A stretch of DNA of 64,000 nt, taken from contig CAVZHO010000002.1 in NCBI GenBank assembly GCA_963775085.1, forward strand, positions 930,001 through 994,000. The letters run 5' to 3'. Under the pieces are notes generated by a model, which searched no databases, was not told the DNA's origin, and worked only from the letters and a program-made list of their open reading frames with translations. Position 1 is the first letter of the stretch; every line of letters begins with the position of its first letter. Source of the stretch: JAAFIP01 sp963775085 (lineage in GTDB: Bacteria > Pseudomonadota > Gammaproteobacteria > Burkholderiales > Burkholderiaceae_C). Shown piece by piece: positions 16,283 through 24,652 of this stretch. Made by a program: the position numbers and the translations under genes.

Positions 16283-17035
16283 TCAGGCCAGCAACCGACG
16301 TACCCGTTCCAAGTCTTCAGGCGTGTCCACCCCAATCCCCGGCGCGTGCAGCGTAGTGTGCACGGCGATGCGGTGGCCATGCCACAGGGCGCGCAGTTGC
16401 TCTAGCTGCTCACTCACCTCGATGGGGGCCTGGGGCAGGGTGGGGAACTGCTTTAAAAAGCCCGCGCGGTAGCTGTAGATGCCTACGTGGCGCAGCGGTT
16501 GGGGGGCGTGGGGGTGCGCGTCGCGGTTATAGGGGATCAGGCTGCGGCTGAAGTACAGGGCGTGGCCGCTGGCATCCAGCACCACCTTGACGACATTCGG
16601 GTTGGTCAGGTCTGCTGCGTTGTCGATAGCGTGCGCCGCTGTACCCATGCTGGCTTGCGGGTGATTGGTCAGCACATCGGCCACCGCATTGATGAGCTGC
16701 GGGTCGATCAATGGTTCATCGCCCTGTACGTTGACGACGATATCCTGCTTGCTTAATTTGAGTAAAGCGCAGACCTCAGCCAGGCGATCAGAGCCCGAAG
16801 GGTGCTTGACTTTGGTGAGCACCGCCTCCACATCGTGGGCGGCGCACACTTTCATGATTTTCGGGCTATCGCAGGCGACGATCACTTGACAGGCTTTGGA
16901 CAGCGCGGCGCGCTGCGCGACCCGCACGATCATGGGCAGGCCAGCAATGTCGGCCAGCGGCTTGTTGGGCAGGCGGGTGGAGGCCAGGCGGGCGGGAATG
17001 ATGACCGTGAAGGCGGTCGGTGACGCGGAGACCAT
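16283..17035 (-). CDS. kdsB: 3-deoxy-manno-octulosonate cytidylyltransferase
   Basis: A 250-residue CMP-KDO synthetase, which activates KDO with CTP for lipid A-core assembly. The nucleotide-binding start VIIPARLASTRLPNKPL, the substrate loop SGSDRLAEV and NVQGDEPLIDPQLI are classic. Further conserved segments are YFSRSLIPYNRD and HVGIYSYRAGFL. It is part of the exbB-exbD-lpxK-trm112-kdsB run with tight spacing, so probably one transcript. Confidence 0.96.
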   Translation of the reverse strand: MVSASPTAFTVIIPARLASTRLPNKPLADIAGLPMIVRVAQRAALSKACQVIVACDSPKIMKVCAAHDVEAVLTKVKHPSGSDRLAEVCALLKLSKQDIVVNVQGDEPLIDPQLINAVADVLTNHPQASMGTAAHAIDNAADLTNPNVVKVVLDASGHALYFSRSLIPYNRDAHPHAPQPLRHVGIYSYRAGFLKQFPTLPQAPIEVSEQLEQLRALWHGHRIAVHTTLHAPGIGVDTPEDLERVRRLLA

Positions 17036-17047
17036 AGAACCAGGCGC

Positions 17048-17266
17048 TCAGATCAAATCAGCGGGGCGCGAGCCGCTGGTGTGCAGGGTGTCGATTTCGT
17101 CGTCGGTCAGGGTGCGGGCCTCGCTCTCCAGCAGGATGGGGATGCCGTCGCGCACGGGGTAGGCCAGGCGCGCGCCGCGCGAGACCAGCTCTTGGCGCTC
17201 GCGGTCGTAGCTTAAACGCCCCTTGGTGACGGGGCAGACCAGCAGTTCAAGTAGTTTGGTGTCCAT
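17048..17266 (-). CDS. Trm112 family protein (YcaR-like)
   Basis: A 72-residue protein with the family start MDTKLLELLVCPVTKGRL and the core YPVRDGIPILLESEAR. E. coli YcaR sits in the same place between lpxK and kdsB. Only one Cys of the usual zinc set remains (CPVTK), so zinc binding is probably lost. The ATG at 17266 overlaps the 3' end of lpxK by 20 bases, suggesting coupled translation. Confidence 0.88.
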   Translation of the reverse strand: MDTKLLELLVCPVTKGRLSYDRERQELVSRGARLAYPVRDGIPILLESEARTLTDDEIDTLHTSGSRPADLI

Positions 17267-18368
17267 GGGGTGATGATAGCTTTTTGGCCAGGGCGGCAAA
17301 GAATTCTGGCGCAATATCCACCTGCAAGGGCACCGCCAATGCGTCGGGATGCTTGGGCCACAGCTTGACAGCATCTTTTTCGGTGCAAATCAGGTGGTAG
17401 TCCTTGTGTGGTGGACGTAACCAGCTATCATAATTGTAGTGGTCTGGCAGCCGGATGGTGTCGGCCAGGATCATGCCCTGGGCGCGCAGCATGGCAAAAA
17501 AAGCTTCGGGGTGGGCGATGGCGGCGACGGCGCACAGGGTTTTGCCGGCGAGTTCGGTGAGGGGAATGCGGGTGCCGTCGCCGCGCAGGGCGTAGGGGGC
17601 GAGCTGGCGCTTGAGGGTGAAGATGGGGCTGTCGGTTGGAGTGAGGTTTTGGACAGGCTCAACCCGAACGGGGGTGGTTTGCAGCACAAAATCCACCTTG
17701 CGTGGCCAGGGCTCGCGTAGCGGCCCGGCCGGTAAGAGCGAGCCATTGCCCACGCCGCGCTCGTCAAACACACACACTTCGATATCGCGCTGCAAGGCCA
17801 GGTGCTGCAAGCCGTCGTCGCAGACGATGACGTTGGTTTGCGGGTATGCGGCCAGCAGCGCATGGGCGGCGTTGGCCCGCCGGGAGGCGACAAAAACAGG
17901 CGCTGCTGTCGCGCGCTGGATCAGGGCGGGCTCGTCGCCAATCTGCTGGGCAGAGGTGTCCGCCGTCGCTTCCATGAAGCCACTGTCGTTGACATCCTCC
18001 CGCCGCACACTGCGCCCATAACCGCGCGAGACCACGCCGGGCTGCCAGCCCTGGGCCTTCAGGTACTTCACGATCTCGATCACCACGGGGGTTTTGCCCG
18101 CCCCGCCTGCCACCACATTGCCCACTACGATCACGGGCACAGTCACGCGGGTGCTTTCAAAAATGTTGTTGGCATACAGCCAGCGGCGCAGGGCCACCAG
18201 ACCCCGATAGAGCCAGGACACATCCACCAGCAGCAACCACAACCAGTCGCGCTTGGCCCAACTGCGCTGCAAGCGCGCAGACAGGCGTGCGCCGATGGTC
18301 ATTGCGCCTGCAGGATGGCGTAAGGCTGGCGCAGCGCTGGCCGCCGGGGCAGGGGCGCGCTCGCCCAT
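17247..18368 (-). CDS. lpxK: Tetraacyldisaccharide 4'-kinase
   Basis: A 373-residue membrane-associated kinase that phosphorylates lipid A disaccharide at 4'. An N-terminal anchor helix (WLWLLLVDVSWLYRGLVALR) precedes the P-loop NVVAGGAGKTPVV. Conserved VSRGYGR, DEPALIQR, CDDGLQH and CTEKDAVKL follow. Residues encoded at 17651-17671 (VRVEPVQ) coincide with a half REP-like sequence read in frame. ATG 18368 lies 6 bp after exbD; ATG 18302 is an alternative start. Confidence 0.93.
   Translation of the reverse strand: MGERAPAPAASAAPALRHPAGAMTIGARLSARLQRSWAKRDWLWLLLVDVSWLYRGLVALRRWLYANNIFESTRVTVPVIVVGNVVAGGAGKTPVVIEIVKYLKAQGWQPGVVSRGYGRSVRREDVNDSGFMEATADTSAQQIGDEPALIQRATAAPVFVASRRANAAHALLAAYPQTNVIVCDDGLQHLALQRDIEVCVFDERGVGNGSLLPAGPLREPWPRKVDFVLQTTPVRVEPVQNLTPTDSPIFTLKRQLAPYALRGDGTRIPLTELAGKTLCAVAAIAHPEAFFAMLRAQGMILADTIRLPDHYNYDSWLRPPHKDYHLICTEKDAVKLWPKHPDALAVPLQVDIAPEFFAALAKKLSSPHGHQTT
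17651..17671 (-). repeat. Half REP-like sequence inside lpxK
   Basis: GGACAGGCTCAACCCGAACG at 17651 matches one arm of the REP-like element at 11174-11234 and lies within the lpxK reading frame without disrupting it. Chance similarity cannot be excluded at this length. Confidence 0.5.
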
Positions 18369-18374
18369 GGTGCG

Positions 18375-18809
18375 CTATTTGGCCCCAGCCTGCGCGGAGG
18401 ACTGGGCGGCAAAGGTAATTTGGCTCATGCCCACACGGCGGGCGGCTTCCATCACGGTGATGACGCTTTGGTGCGTGGCATGCGCGTCGGCGCTGATGAT
18501 GATGACGCTGTCTTTGCCCGCCTTGGCGGCTTCCACCAGGGCATGGCCCACGGCATCGACGCTGCGGCCTTCGATCAGCAGTTTATTCACGCTGTAGCGC
18601 CCGTCGCTGCTGACGGCGATGATGACTTCTTTGGGGTAGTCGCGCTGCGCATCGGTGTCGGCCACCGGCAGCTTGAGCTGCATTTCGGTGAACTTGCTGT
18701 AGGTGGTCGACAGCATCAGAAAGATCAGCACCACCAGGAGCACGTCGATAAACGGAATCAGGTTGATCTCGGGCTCGTCGCGGTTGCCGCGTTTGAAGTT
18801 CATGGCCAT
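18375..18809 (-). CDS. exbD: ExbD/TolR-family protein
   Basis: A 144-residue single-span protein. The N-terminal PEINLIPFIDVLLVVLIFLM carries the membrane Asp that couples proton flow, and a periplasmic domain follows (KLPVADTDAQ, IISADAHATHQSVITVM). With ExbB it powers TonB or a Tol-like system. It starts 2 bp after the exbB stop, so the two are co-translated. There is no tonB or tol gene in the window, so the partner is unknown. Confidence 0.9.
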   Translation of the reverse strand: MAMNFKRGNRDEPEINLIPFIDVLLVVLIFLMLSTTYSKFTEMQLKLPVADTDAQRDYPKEVIIAVSSDGRYSVNKLLIEGRSVDAVGHALVEAAKAGKDSVIIISADAHATHQSVITVMEAARRVGMSQITFAAQSSAQAGAK

Positions 18810-18811
18810 GG

Positions 18812-19462
18812 CTAGAATTTGCCGTTTTTGAGGGCAACCAAGTGCCGCGCCATGTGTTCGGCAGAAATTTCGAGCGTCAGTAAATAGCCATCCACCCGCG
18901 CGCGAAAGTAGCGCCAGAAGATCAAGGTGGGAATGGCCACAATCAAGCCAAAGGCGGTGTTGTACAGCGCAATGGAGATGCCCTGGGCCAACTGCGCCGG
19001 GTTAGCGCCCGTAGCACCGCCCGTCTGCGAGCCAAAGATCTCGATCATGCCGATCACCGTGCCCAAAAGGCCCAAGAGCGGCGCGGCGGAGGCGATGGTG
19101 GCCAGCGCGGGCAAATAGCGCTCCAGCCGGTGCGCCACCTCGCGGCCTGCGCCTTCGATGGCACCGCGCATCTCGTCCTCGGTGCAGCGGGGGTTGCTGT
19201 TGAGGGCGTGCATGCCGCTGGCCAGCACCTCGCCCAGGGCCGAATTGGCCTCCAGCTGGCTGACCACATCCGGCGCGGGCAGGCCGTGGCTGGAGACCGA
19301 CAGCGCCTCCATGAGCAGCTTGGGCGGCGTGACTTTGATGGTGCGTAGGCTGATAAACCGTTCCAGGATGAGGGCTACCGCCACAATGGAACACAGAAGT
19401 AGAGGCCAGATGGGCCAGCCAGCGGCTTGTATGATCGACAGCAAAACTTCACTCCAACCCAT
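18812..19462 (-). CDS. exbB: MotA/TolQ/ExbB proton channel family protein
   Basis: A 216-residue protein with three membrane helices: about 12-33, then 120-145 containing LATIASAAPLLGLLGTVIGM, then 158-180 with GISIALYNTAFGLIVAIPTLI. These are the hallmark sequences of ExbB/TolQ. The start ATG 19462 gives MGWSEVLLSIIQAAGWPIWP. The promoter region overlaps the divergently transcribed xseA start (34 bp between starts), so the two share a very compact control region. Confidence 0.92.
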   Translation of the reverse strand: MGWSEVLLSIIQAAGWPIWPLLLCSIVAVALILERFISLRTIKVTPPKLLMEALSVSSHGLPAPDVVSQLEANSALGEVLASGMHALNSNPRCTEDEMRGAIEGAGREVAHRLERYLPALATIASAAPLLGLLGTVIGMIEIFGSQTGGATGANPAQLAQGISIALYNTAFGLIVAIPTLIFWRYFRARVDGYLLTLEISAEHMARHLVALKNGKF

Positions 19463-19495
19463 TGCGGGAACATTGAACAGGTTAACTGCCAGATT

Positions 19496-20878
19496 ATGCG
19501 CGAAGCCGCCCCCCATGAAGACGCTGGTTCGTACCCAGGTACGCAATTTCCTGCCACGCCGGGCACTATGCCCCAGGCACCCGGCGATGCTGTAGCGCCC
19601 ATGGCACGGGTATGGAGCGTCGGCGCGCTGTGCCGCGCCGTGGCCGACGCACTGGACGCGCGCTTTAACCCAGTGGCCGTGCGCGGCGAGGTGACCGGCT
19701 TTAGCCGCGCCGCCAGCGGGCATTGTTACTTCAGCCTCAAAGATGCCAGCGGCCAGATCCGCTGCGCCATGTTTCGCCGTGCGGCCAGCAGTTTGGGCTT
19801 TAGCCCACGCGATGGCGAGCTGGTGGAGGTACGCGGCAAGCTGGGCGTGTACGAGCAGCGCGGCGACTTGCAGCTGATTGTGGAGAGCATGCAGCGGGCC
19901 GGGCAGGGAGCTTTGTTTGAGCAGTTCTTGCGACTCAAGGCGCAGCTGGAGGCCGAAGGCTTGTTTGACACCGCCCGCAAACGCCCGCTGCCGATGAGCC
20001 CGCGCGGCATTGGCGTGGTGACGTCGCTGGGCGCAGCGGCTTTGCATGATGTGGTGACGGCCTTGCAGCGGCGCGTGCCGCACATCCCGGTGTACCTGGC
20101 ACCGGCCTCGGTGCAGGGCGCGCAGGCGGTGGGCGAGCTGTGCAACGCGCTATCAAAACTGTATCTGCTTACGTCCACAGGACAAGGACTGGCGGCAGAT
20201 AATGCCCCTAAAATCGATGTCATCCTGCTGGTGCGCGGCGGTGGCAGCATGGAAGACCTGTGGGCCTTTAACGACGAGCGACTGGCCCGCACCATCGTGC
20301 AAAGCCCGGTACCCATCATCAGCGGCGTGGGGCATGAGACCGACTTCACCATTGCCGACTTTTGTGCTGACCTGCGCGCCCCCACGCCCACCGCCGCCGC
20401 CGAGCTGTGCGCCACCGACCGCGCCACCTGGCTGGGCGCGGTCAGCCTGATGGCCCAGCGCCTGCAAGCCGCTGCTTTGGACGAACTCGACAGCCACGCC
20501 CAGCGCCTGGACAATGCCGCCGGTCGCCTGGGCCGCCCCAGCGACGCAGTAGGCCAGCAGCGCCAGGTATTGCAGCAGCTGCAGCACGATTTGCAGCGCC
20601 ATACGCTATTAAAAACGCAGCTGCTTACGTCCTGTCTACAGGGACTAGAGCGTGATTTGACACTTAAAACACAGACTATCCTGCGCCAGCAGCACGAACG
20701 CAGCCAGCGCGCCGAGCGCAGTCTGGAGCTGCTCAACCCGCAACGCGTACTGGAGCGCGGCTACGCGCTGCTGCAAAGCGAGGATGGGCAGGTGATTGCC
20801 AGCGCGCGCAAAGTGACCACGGGGCAACGTTTGAGGGCTACGCTGGCGGATGGGGATGTGCCGTTAACGGTGGGCTAA
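19496..20878 (+). CDS. xseA: Exodeoxyribonuclease VII large subunit
   Basis: A protein of about 460 residues. The N-terminal OB domain begins VWSVGALCRAVADALDARF and GEVTGFSRAASGHCYFSLKD. The catalytic domain contains GIGVVTSLGAAALHDV, LVRGGGSMEDLWAFNDE and GVGHETDFTIADFCADLRAPTP, and a helical C-terminus follows. ATG 19496 is preferred; 19568 and 19601 are possible. Two copies of the dispersed mini-repeat are read in frame. One adds about a dozen residues (LLTSTGQGLAADNAP) just before the IDVILLVRGGG strand. The other adds LLKTQLLTSCLQGLERDL in the helical region. It overlaps convergent moeB by 4 bp. Confidence 0.93.
   Translation: MREAAPHEDAGSYPGTQFPATPGTMPQAPGDAVAPMARVWSVGALCRAVADALDARFNPVAVRGEVTGFSRAASGHCYFSLKDASGQIRCAMFRRAASSLGFSPRDGELVEVRGKLGVYEQRGDLQLIVESMQRAGQGALFEQFLRLKAQLEAEGLFDTARKRPLPMSPRGIGVVTSLGAAALHDVVTALQRRVPHIPVYLAPASVQGAQAVGELCNALSKLYLLTSTGQGLAADNAPKIDVILLVRGGGSMEDLWAFNDERLARTIVQSPVPIISGVGHETDFTIADFCADLRAPTPTAAAELCATDRATWLGAVSLMAQRLQAAALDELDSHAQRLDNAAGRLGRPSDAVGQQRQVLQQLQHDLQRHTLLKTQLLTSCLQGLERDLTLKTQTILRQQHERSQRAERSLELLNPQRVLERGYALLQSEDGQVIASARKVTTGQRLRATLADGDVPLTVG
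20149..20200 (+). repeat. Dispersed mini-repeat, subfamily A, in xseA (first copy)
   Basis: GCTATCAAAACTGTATCTGC, TTACGTCC, ACA, GGACAAGGACT. The GTCC/GGAC blocks can pair as a short hairpin. It encodes roughly KLYLLTSTGQGL. Confidence 0.8.
20605..20650 (+). repeat. Dispersed mini-repeat, subfamily A, in xseA (second copy)
   Basis: GCTATTAAAAACGCAGCTGC, TTACGTCCTGTCTACAGGGA, CTAG. The TCCTGT-CT-ACAGGGA part is an inverted repeat. The frame is preserved and the copy encodes LLKTQLLTSCLQGLE. Confidence 0.8.
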
Positions 20879-21621
20879 GCGGCGCACACCGGGCAGGCCG
20901 GGTTGCGCGGGATGCGCACCTCATTCCACTCCATGCTGCGGCCATCTAGCATCTGCAGGCGGCCGGTCAAGGGCTTGCCTGCACCGCTAAGCAGCTGGAG
21001 CGCCTCGGCGGCCTGCATACTGCCGATGATGCCCACCAGGGGCGCAAACACCCCCATGGTGGCGCAGCGGGTTTCTTCAAAGGTACTCTCGGGCGGGAAC
21101 ACGCAGGCATAGCAGGGCGACTGGGCATCGCGGCTGTCGTAGACCGTGATCTGCGCGTCAAAGCGGATCGCCGCGCCGCTGACCAGGGGCTTTTTGTGCT
21201 GCACACAGGCGGCGTTGATGGCCTGGCGGGTGGCGAAGTTGTCGCAGCAGTCAATCACTACGTCGGCGTTGGCCACCAGGGTGCTGAGCAAAGCCGCATC
21301 GGCGCGCTGGGTGACGCAGGTCACGCGTACCTCGGGGTTGATGGCGGCAATGCTGGTGCTCGCGCTGTGTGCTTTGTTGGTGCCGACTCGGGCCAGGTTA
21401 TGGGCAATCTGGCGCTGCAGGTTGGTCATGTCCACCACGTCGTTGTCCACGATGGTGATGTGCCCTACGCCAGCGGTGCCCAGGTACAAAGCCACTGGGG
21501 AGCCCAGACCGCCTGCGCCGATGACCAGGGCGTGCGAGGCGAGCAGTTTTTCTTGACCGTCTACGCCAATCTCATTGAGCAGGATGTGGCGGGAGTAGCG
21601 CAGGAGCTGGTCGTCGGTCAT
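20875..21621 (-). CDS. moeB: MoeB/ThiF/HesA-family adenylyltransferase
   Basis: A 248-residue E1-like enzyme that adenylates the C-terminus of a ubiquitin-like sulfur carrier (MoaD or ThiS). The Rossmann motif LVIGAGGLGSPVALYLG is at about 32-48, VDNDVVDMTNLQRQ is the family signature, and the zinc site is formed by CYAC and CPVC at the C-terminus. A candidate catalytic Cys is in EETRCATMGV. The gpmA-ctpA-moeB order is common in beta-proteobacteria. Confidence 0.9.
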   Translation of the reverse strand: MTDDQLLRYSRHILLNEIGVDGQEKLLASHALVIGAGGLGSPVALYLGTAGVGHITIVDNDVVDMTNLQRQIAHNLARVGTNKAHSASTSIAAINPEVRVTCVTQRADAALLSTLVANADVVIDCCDNFATRQAINAACVQHKKPLVSGAAIRFDAQITVYDSRDAQSPCYACVFPPESTFEETRCATMGVFAPLVGIIGSMQAAEALQLLSGAGKPLTGRLQMLDGRSMEWNEVRIPRNPACPVCAA

Positions 21622-21686
21622 GGCTGACTTTTAGAGTGTGGGTCAGTCAAACAGAGAAAATTCGGGGAGGGGAGCTAATCAGTTGA

Positions 21687-21729
21687 GGACAGAGCAAGGG
21701 GGCGCTCGCGCGCGTCCCTTGGTCTGTCC
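21687..21729. terminator. Strong stem-loop between ctpA and moeB
   Basis: GGACAGAGCAAGGG (21687-21700) pairs with CCCTTGGTCTGTCC (21716-21729), 13 of 14 bases, around a GC-rich loop. There is no long T-run on either strand, so it may be a weak terminator or an mRNA processing/stability element downstream of ctpA. Confidence 0.5.
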
Positions 21730-21739
21730 CGCAAGGTGA

Positions 21740-23209
21740 TTACTCTTTCTTCTCTTCCTTGCGTTCCACCAACGTCTTGCTGATCAGCACCGGTGCGCCT
21801 TTGAGCTGGTTGATGGCCTGGATGAGCTGGAAGTCTTTGTCGCTGCCAAACTCGGGTACTTTGCGCTCTGACTCGGGTTTTTTGTTGAACTCTTCGAGTT
21901 TTTTGCGGGCTTCCTCGCGGGATTTTTCAATCTCTTTCTGGCGCAGGACTTCAGCCGCTTTGTCTGCGGTGCTGTCACCTTTGCCGGTATCCAGGTGCTT
22001 GGTTAAATCGGCCTCGCGGGTGCGCAGCGCCGCAAACAGGTTGCCCTCGGCGGATTCGTCCACCATCACATCGGGGATGATGCCCTTGGCCTGGATCGAG
22101 TTGCCGTTGGGCGTGTAGTAGCGCGAGGTAGTCAGCTTGATGCCGGTATCGGGCCCCAGGGGGCGAACCACCTGCACGCTGCCCTTGCCAAAGGTCTGGC
22201 TGCCCATGATGGTGCCGCGCTTGTAGTCTTGCAGCGCGCCAGCCACAATCTCGCTGGCCGAGGCCGAGCCTTCGTTGACCAGCACGATCAGCGGCACGGT
22301 TTTGAAAATGCCCTTGGTGCTGGTGGTGAGGTTTTTGATCACGTCGGGGCCACCGCGGCGGTAGAACTCGGGCGAGGCCTTGTAGACAAATTTGCTCTCG
22401 GCCAACTGGCCGTTGGTGGAGACCACCGCCACGTTCTCGGGCAGGAAGGCGGCGGAGATGGCCACGGCAGCGTCCAGCAGGCCACCCGGGTCGTTACGCA
22501 AGTCGAGCACCAGGCCTTTGAGCTTGGGTTCGGACTTGGCGATTTCTTCCAGCTTGCGGGCAAAGTCGTCGACCGTGCGGTCCTGGAACTGGCTGACGCG
22601 CAGCCAGGCGTAGCCGGGCTCCACCACCTTGCTGCGCACCGACTGGCTGCGGATTTCTTCGCGCGTGATGGTGACCGGGAAGACGCGGTTGTTCTCCTCG
22701 CGGCGCAGGATGGTCAGGATGACCTTGGTATTGGGCTCGCCACGCATGCGCTTGACGGCCTCGCTCATCGACAGGCCCTTGACGGCCGTGTCGTCAATCT
22801 TGGTGATCAGGTCATTAGGCTTGAGACCGGCGCGAAAGGCGGGTGAGCCTTCGATCGGCGAGACCACCTTGACCAAGCCGTCTTCCTGGCTGATCTCGAT
22901 GCCGACACCGACAAACTTGCCGGTGGTGCCTTCGCGGAATTCCTTGAAGGATTTTTTATCAAAATACTGGCTGTGTGGGTCCAGGCTGGCCACCATGCCG
23001 CTGATGGCTTCAGAGATGAGTTTTTTCTCGTCCACCGGCTCGACATAGTCGGTTTTGATCATGCCAAACACCGCCGCCAGTTGTTGCAGCTCTTCCAGCG
23101 GCAACGGAGCCAGTGTACGCTGCGCGACCGATTGCACGGAGATGGTGGTCAGCGCGCCAGCCACAGCGCCCATGGTGATCCAGCTGGCAATTTTCAATTT
23201 CGTGTTCAT
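21740..23209 (-). CDS. ctpA: Carboxyl-terminal processing peptidase (S41)
   Basis: A 489-residue periplasmic Ser-Lys protease. An N-terminal signal/anchor (IASWITMGAVAGALTTISVQ) is followed by a PDZ domain (about 95-185, GVGIEISQEDGLVKVVSPIEGS). The catalytic Ser is in VNEGSASASEIVAGAL and Lys in TFGKGSVQ. The Lys/Glu-rich C-terminus (EEARKKLEEFNKKPE) is typical of CtpA. ATG 23209 is chosen because the upstream extension lacks signal-peptide character. It follows gpmA. Confidence 0.94.
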   Translation of the reverse strand: MNTKLKIASWITMGAVAGALTTISVQSVAQRTLAPLPLEELQQLAAVFGMIKTDYVEPVDEKKLISEAISGMVASLDPHSQYFDKKSFKEFREGTTGKFVGVGIEISQEDGLVKVVSPIEGSPAFRAGLKPNDLITKIDDTAVKGLSMSEAVKRMRGEPNTKVILTILRREENNRVFPVTITREEIRSQSVRSKVVEPGYAWLRVSQFQDRTVDDFARKLEEIAKSEPKLKGLVLDLRNDPGGLLDAAVAISAAFLPENVAVVSTNGQLAESKFVYKASPEFYRRGGPDVIKNLTTSTKGIFKTVPLIVLVNEGSASASEIVAGALQDYKRGTIMGSQTFGKGSVQVVRPLGPDTGIKLTTSRYYTPNGNSIQAKGIIPDVMVDESAEGNLFAALRTREADLTKHLDTGKGDSTADKAAEVLRQKEIEKSREEARKKLEEFNKKPESERKVPEFGSDKDFQLIQAINQLKGAPVLISKTLVERKEEKKE

Positions 23210-23299
23210 GAGCGATCTACTTTCAACGGCATATTCCCCGCCAATATACACCTTGGAGCCCTGAGGGGTGGTCAGGTTCCCGTGAATTAACCCCGAATT

Positions 23300-24043
23300 T
23301 TAGGCTTTCCCCTGCGCGGCTACCTTGGCTGCCGCTTCGGCAGCAGCGGCCGCATCGCCCAGATAGTAGTGCCGGATGGGTTGTAACTGTGCGTCCAGCT
23401 CGTACACCAGCGGGATGCCGTTGGGGATGTTGACCCCGACGATGTCGTCGTCACCGACCTGGTCCAGGTATTTCACCAGCGCGCGGATCGAGTTGCCGTG
23501 GGCCGCCACCACAATACGTTTGCCCGCCCTGATGGCCGGTGCCATCGACTCCTGCCAAAACGGCAGCACGCGCTCTACCGTGTCCTTGAGGCACTCGGTC
23601 AGCGGCACCTGGCCGGGGGCCAGCCTGGCGTAGCGCACGTCGCTGCGTTCGCTCCGCGGGTCACCCGCCTCCAGCACGGGCGGCGGCGTGTCGTAGCTGC
23701 GCCGCCAGGCCAGCACCTGTGCGTCACCGTATTTTTTGGCCGTCTCGGCCTTGTCCAGGCCTTGCAGCGCGCCGTAGTGGCGCTCATTGAGCCGCCAGGA
23801 CTTGACCTCGGGCAGCCAGGTGCGGTCCATCTCGTCCAGGGTATGCCACAGGGTGCGCACCGCGCGTTTAAGCACGCTGGTGTAGGCCACGTCAAAGTCA
23901 TAACCCTCGGCTTTAAGCAGTTTGCCCGCATTTTTAGCCTGCTCTATGCCCAGCGGTGTCAGGTCTACATCGGTCCAGCCGGTAAAGCGGTTTTCCAGGT
24001 TCCAGGTCGATTCGCCGTGGCGGATGAGCACGAGTTTATGCAT
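23300..24043 (-). CDS. gpmA: 2,3-bisphosphoglycerate-dependent phosphoglycerate mutase
   Basis: A 247-residue glycolytic mutase. The phospho-acceptor motif VLIRHGESTWN (His about 10) is present, with TGWTDVDLTPLG, WRLNERHYGALQG and the second catalytic His in VVAAHGNSIRAL. The C-terminus is an alanine-rich tail (GDAAAAAEAAAKVAAQ). ATG 24043 gives MHKLVLIRHGES; an open frame upstream is not conserved. It diverges from the rhodanese gene. Confidence 0.96.
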   Translation of the reverse strand: MHKLVLIRHGESTWNLENRFTGWTDVDLTPLGIEQAKNAGKLLKAEGYDFDVAYTSVLKRAVRTLWHTLDEMDRTWLPEVKSWRLNERHYGALQGLDKAETAKKYGDAQVLAWRRSYDTPPPVLEAGDPRSERSDVRYARLAPGQVPLTECLKDTVERVLPFWQESMAPAIRAGKRIVVAAHGNSIRALVKYLDQVGDDDIVGVNIPNGIPLVYELDAQLQPIRHYYLGDAAAAAEAAAKVAAQGKA

Positions 24044-24178
24044 AGCTTGGTTACGCGTCAGATAGGTTAAAGGGGTGAAAACAACAACAGCAAATGCCGC
24101 AGCGGTCTTCCATTTTAGAATACAGGGTTGGGCGCACCGGCCGTTTTGGCCTGCGCAGGCTGTTTTTTTGGAATTTGA

Positions 24179-24592
24179 ATGAAATTTATTGTTGATAACT
24201 GGATGCTGTTTACGGTGGCCCTGGGCTCGGGAGCCATGCTGTTTTGGCCCTTGGTCAAAGACCGTGTGGTGGGCGGCGGCGCGCTCTCGCCCAATGCGGC
24301 CGTGCAACTGATGAACCGCGATAAAGCCGTGGTGATTGATGTCAGCGAGAAGGAAGAATTTGCCACCGGCCACATTGGCGGCGCTAAAAACATTCCCGTC
24401 AACGAGATTGATGCCAAGCTGCCCGCAGCGGTGAAAAACAAAGCCCTGCCGCTGATTTTGGTATGCCCCACGGGTGCCCGTGCGGGGCGGGTGCTGGCAG
24501 CGGCCAAAAAGCTCGGCTTTGACAACGCCCAGGCTTTGGCGGGTGGTCTGAACGCCTGGAAGGCGCAGAACCTGCCTGTAGAAAAAGCCTGA
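24179..24592 (+). CDS. Rhodanese-like domain protein
   Basis: A 137-residue protein with an N-terminal membrane anchor (WMLFTVALGSGAMLFWPLV) and a single rhodanese domain. The active-site loop is VCPTGARAGR, with Cys as the persulfide carrier, preceded by VIDVSEKEEFATGHIGGAKN. It resembles E. coli YibN, which sits next to grxC-secB-gpsA, and the same order follows here. Role is sulfur transfer; substrate unknown. Confidence 0.9.
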   Translation: MKFIVDNWMLFTVALGSGAMLFWPLVKDRVVGGGALSPNAAVQLMNRDKAVVIDVSEKEEFATGHIGGAKNIPVNEIDAKLPAAVKNKALPLILVCPTGARAGRVLAAAKKLGFDNAQALAGGLNAWKAQNLPVEKA

Positions 24593-24652
24593 TGCCTTGT
24601 CGCTGAACACCTTACTGTATTTTTTAATCCCCCCTGTCTGCCGGAGCCCTGA

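Noticed and set aside
19463..20083. Upstream extension of exbB to a 423-residue protein
   Set aside because: The extension is antisense to xseA; membrane-protein character begins at MGWSEVLL (19462).
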